Part shown: positions 5,982 through 6,262 of the stretch, piece by piece
How the letters are laid out: every line of letters begins with the position of its first letter
Numbering within the stretch: position 1 is the first letter of the stretch
Translations under genes and position numbers: made by a program
Notes under the pieces: generated by a model
Databases searched by the model: none
What the model was told of the DNA's origin: nothing
What the model saw: only the letters and a program-made list of their open reading frames with translations
Origin: Pseudomonas sp.
GTDB taxonomy: Bacteria > Pseudomonadota > Gammaproteobacteria > Pseudomonadales > Pseudomonadaceae
Direction: 5' to 3'
Length of the DNA: 6,262 nucleotides
NCBI GenBank assembly: GCA_029239415.1
Contig: JAQZAY010000230.1
Span: forward strand, 1-6,262

Positions 5982-6075
5982 GTCTATCACGCTCAGGAAG
6001 CGCAAGGACGGGTCTGTCGCGTGTACCGCGCAGATCAATGTGATGAAAAAGGGAGGGACAGTCTGGCAGGACAAG
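5977..6075 (+). pseudogene. Remnant of a tyrosine integrase N-terminal (arm-binding) domain
   Basis: The plus-strand frame reads L-G-S-I-T-L-R-K-R-K-D-G-S-V-A-C from 5977, then TAQINVMKKGGTVWQDK. This is the pattern of the arm-type DNA-binding domain at the very N-terminus of many phage and genomic-island tyrosine integrases: SIT-x-RKRKDGS, an aromatic (here Cys), TAQI, then a basic turn KKGG-x-V. The codon before Gly, where Met is expected, is CTA, and the only in-frame ATG (6043) lies inside the domain. Resemblance fades after about 6075; the frame closes at 6160-6162, and no catalytic domain (R..HxxR..Y) follows. It therefore cannot make a recombinase. It is divergent to dusA, in AT-richer DNA. 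The call rests on recalled family patterns, not a search; a chance open frame is the main alternative. Confidence 0.6.
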
Positions 6076-6137
6076 TACTGGACTGCTACCTATTATCTAC
6101 CTTTTCCCGTCAAACATTTTGCCACACCCCTCCGCAT

Positions 6138-6262
6138 TCACCCCAGCGATGCCGCTTGCTGAAGGTTCAGCGAGCGTGTTTCCGGAGCCAGCATCCACGA
6201 CAGGAGCAAGCCGAAGAAGGTGATGCCGGCGGCCACGTACATCGTCTGGGCAATGCCGAGAG
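6138..6262 (-). CDS. MFS transporter, C-terminal end (partial at window edge)
   Basis: Only the last 40 codons and the TGA stop (6138-6140) are inside the window; the rest lies beyond 6262. The visible peptide holds one hydrophobic segment, YVAAGITFFGLLLSWML, followed at once by APETRSL and a short polar tail. A final transmembrane helix ending in a PETR/PETK-like motif at the cytoplasmic face is typical of transmembrane segment 12 in major facilitator superfamily permeases. Substrate and subfamily cannot be read from this fragment. It is transcribed toward dusA, 258 bp away, and no clear intrinsic terminator follows its stop. Confidence 0.7.
   Translation of the reverse strand, partial: LGIAQTMYVAAGITFFGLLLSWMLAPETRSLNLQQAASLG

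Noticed and set aside
6043..6162. A 39-codon small protein gene starting at ATG 6043
   Set aside because: Its ATG falls inside the integrase-like frame, there is no convincing ribosome binding site, and its end runs antisense into the MFS gene; the remnant explanation fits better.
1..6262. CRISPR array, intact insertion sequence, or rRNA/tRNA gene
   Set aside because: No spaced direct repeats, no transposase and no RNA-gene sequence were seen anywhere in the window.

Overview
The window looks like chromosomal DNA from a fluorescent Pseudomonas, most likely the P. putida/P. entomophila group. The evidence is GC-rich coding with strong G/C third positions, protein sequences that read as Pseudomonas orthologues, and the order rssB-rssC-(PhoD-like)-tal-dusA, which I recall from this genus. 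No database search was possible, so the species is an inference.

Plus-strand block, 103-1766: a two-gene, translationally coupled operon (ATGA overlap). It encodes RssB, a response regulator with a complete PP2C/SpoIIE-type phosphatase output domain, and RssC, a STAS-domain anti-sigma-factor antagonist. Together they form the phosphatase and antagonist halves of a partner-switching module connected to RpoS control in Pseudomonas. The kinase that would oppose RssB is not in this window.

Minus-strand block, 1787-5879: three separately spaced genes converge on rssBC with a 20-bp gap. In transcription order they are dusA (tRNA-dihydrouridine synthase A), tal (transaldolase of the pentose phosphate pathway) and a cytoplasmic PhoD-like metallophosphatase. 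A perfect 16-bp GC-rich stem lies between tal and the phosphatase gene and probably terminates tal transcripts. No shared pathway for the three genes is evident.

Right end, 5880-6262: the most unusual part. Between dusA and the 3' end of a minus-strand MFS transporter gene (partial, cut by the window edge) lies about 258 bp of visibly AT-richer DNA. It holds (i) a 76-bp imperfect inverted repeat just upstream of dusA and (ii) on the plus strand, an open stretch whose translation resembles the N-terminal arm-binding domain of a phage or genomic-island tyrosine integrase, without a start codon and cut off after about 33 codons. dusA is a known integration target for a family of prophages and islands, so I read this as the decayed scar of a dusA-associated integrative element. 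No intact new system is present; this scar and the structured repeat beside it are the items most worth checking.
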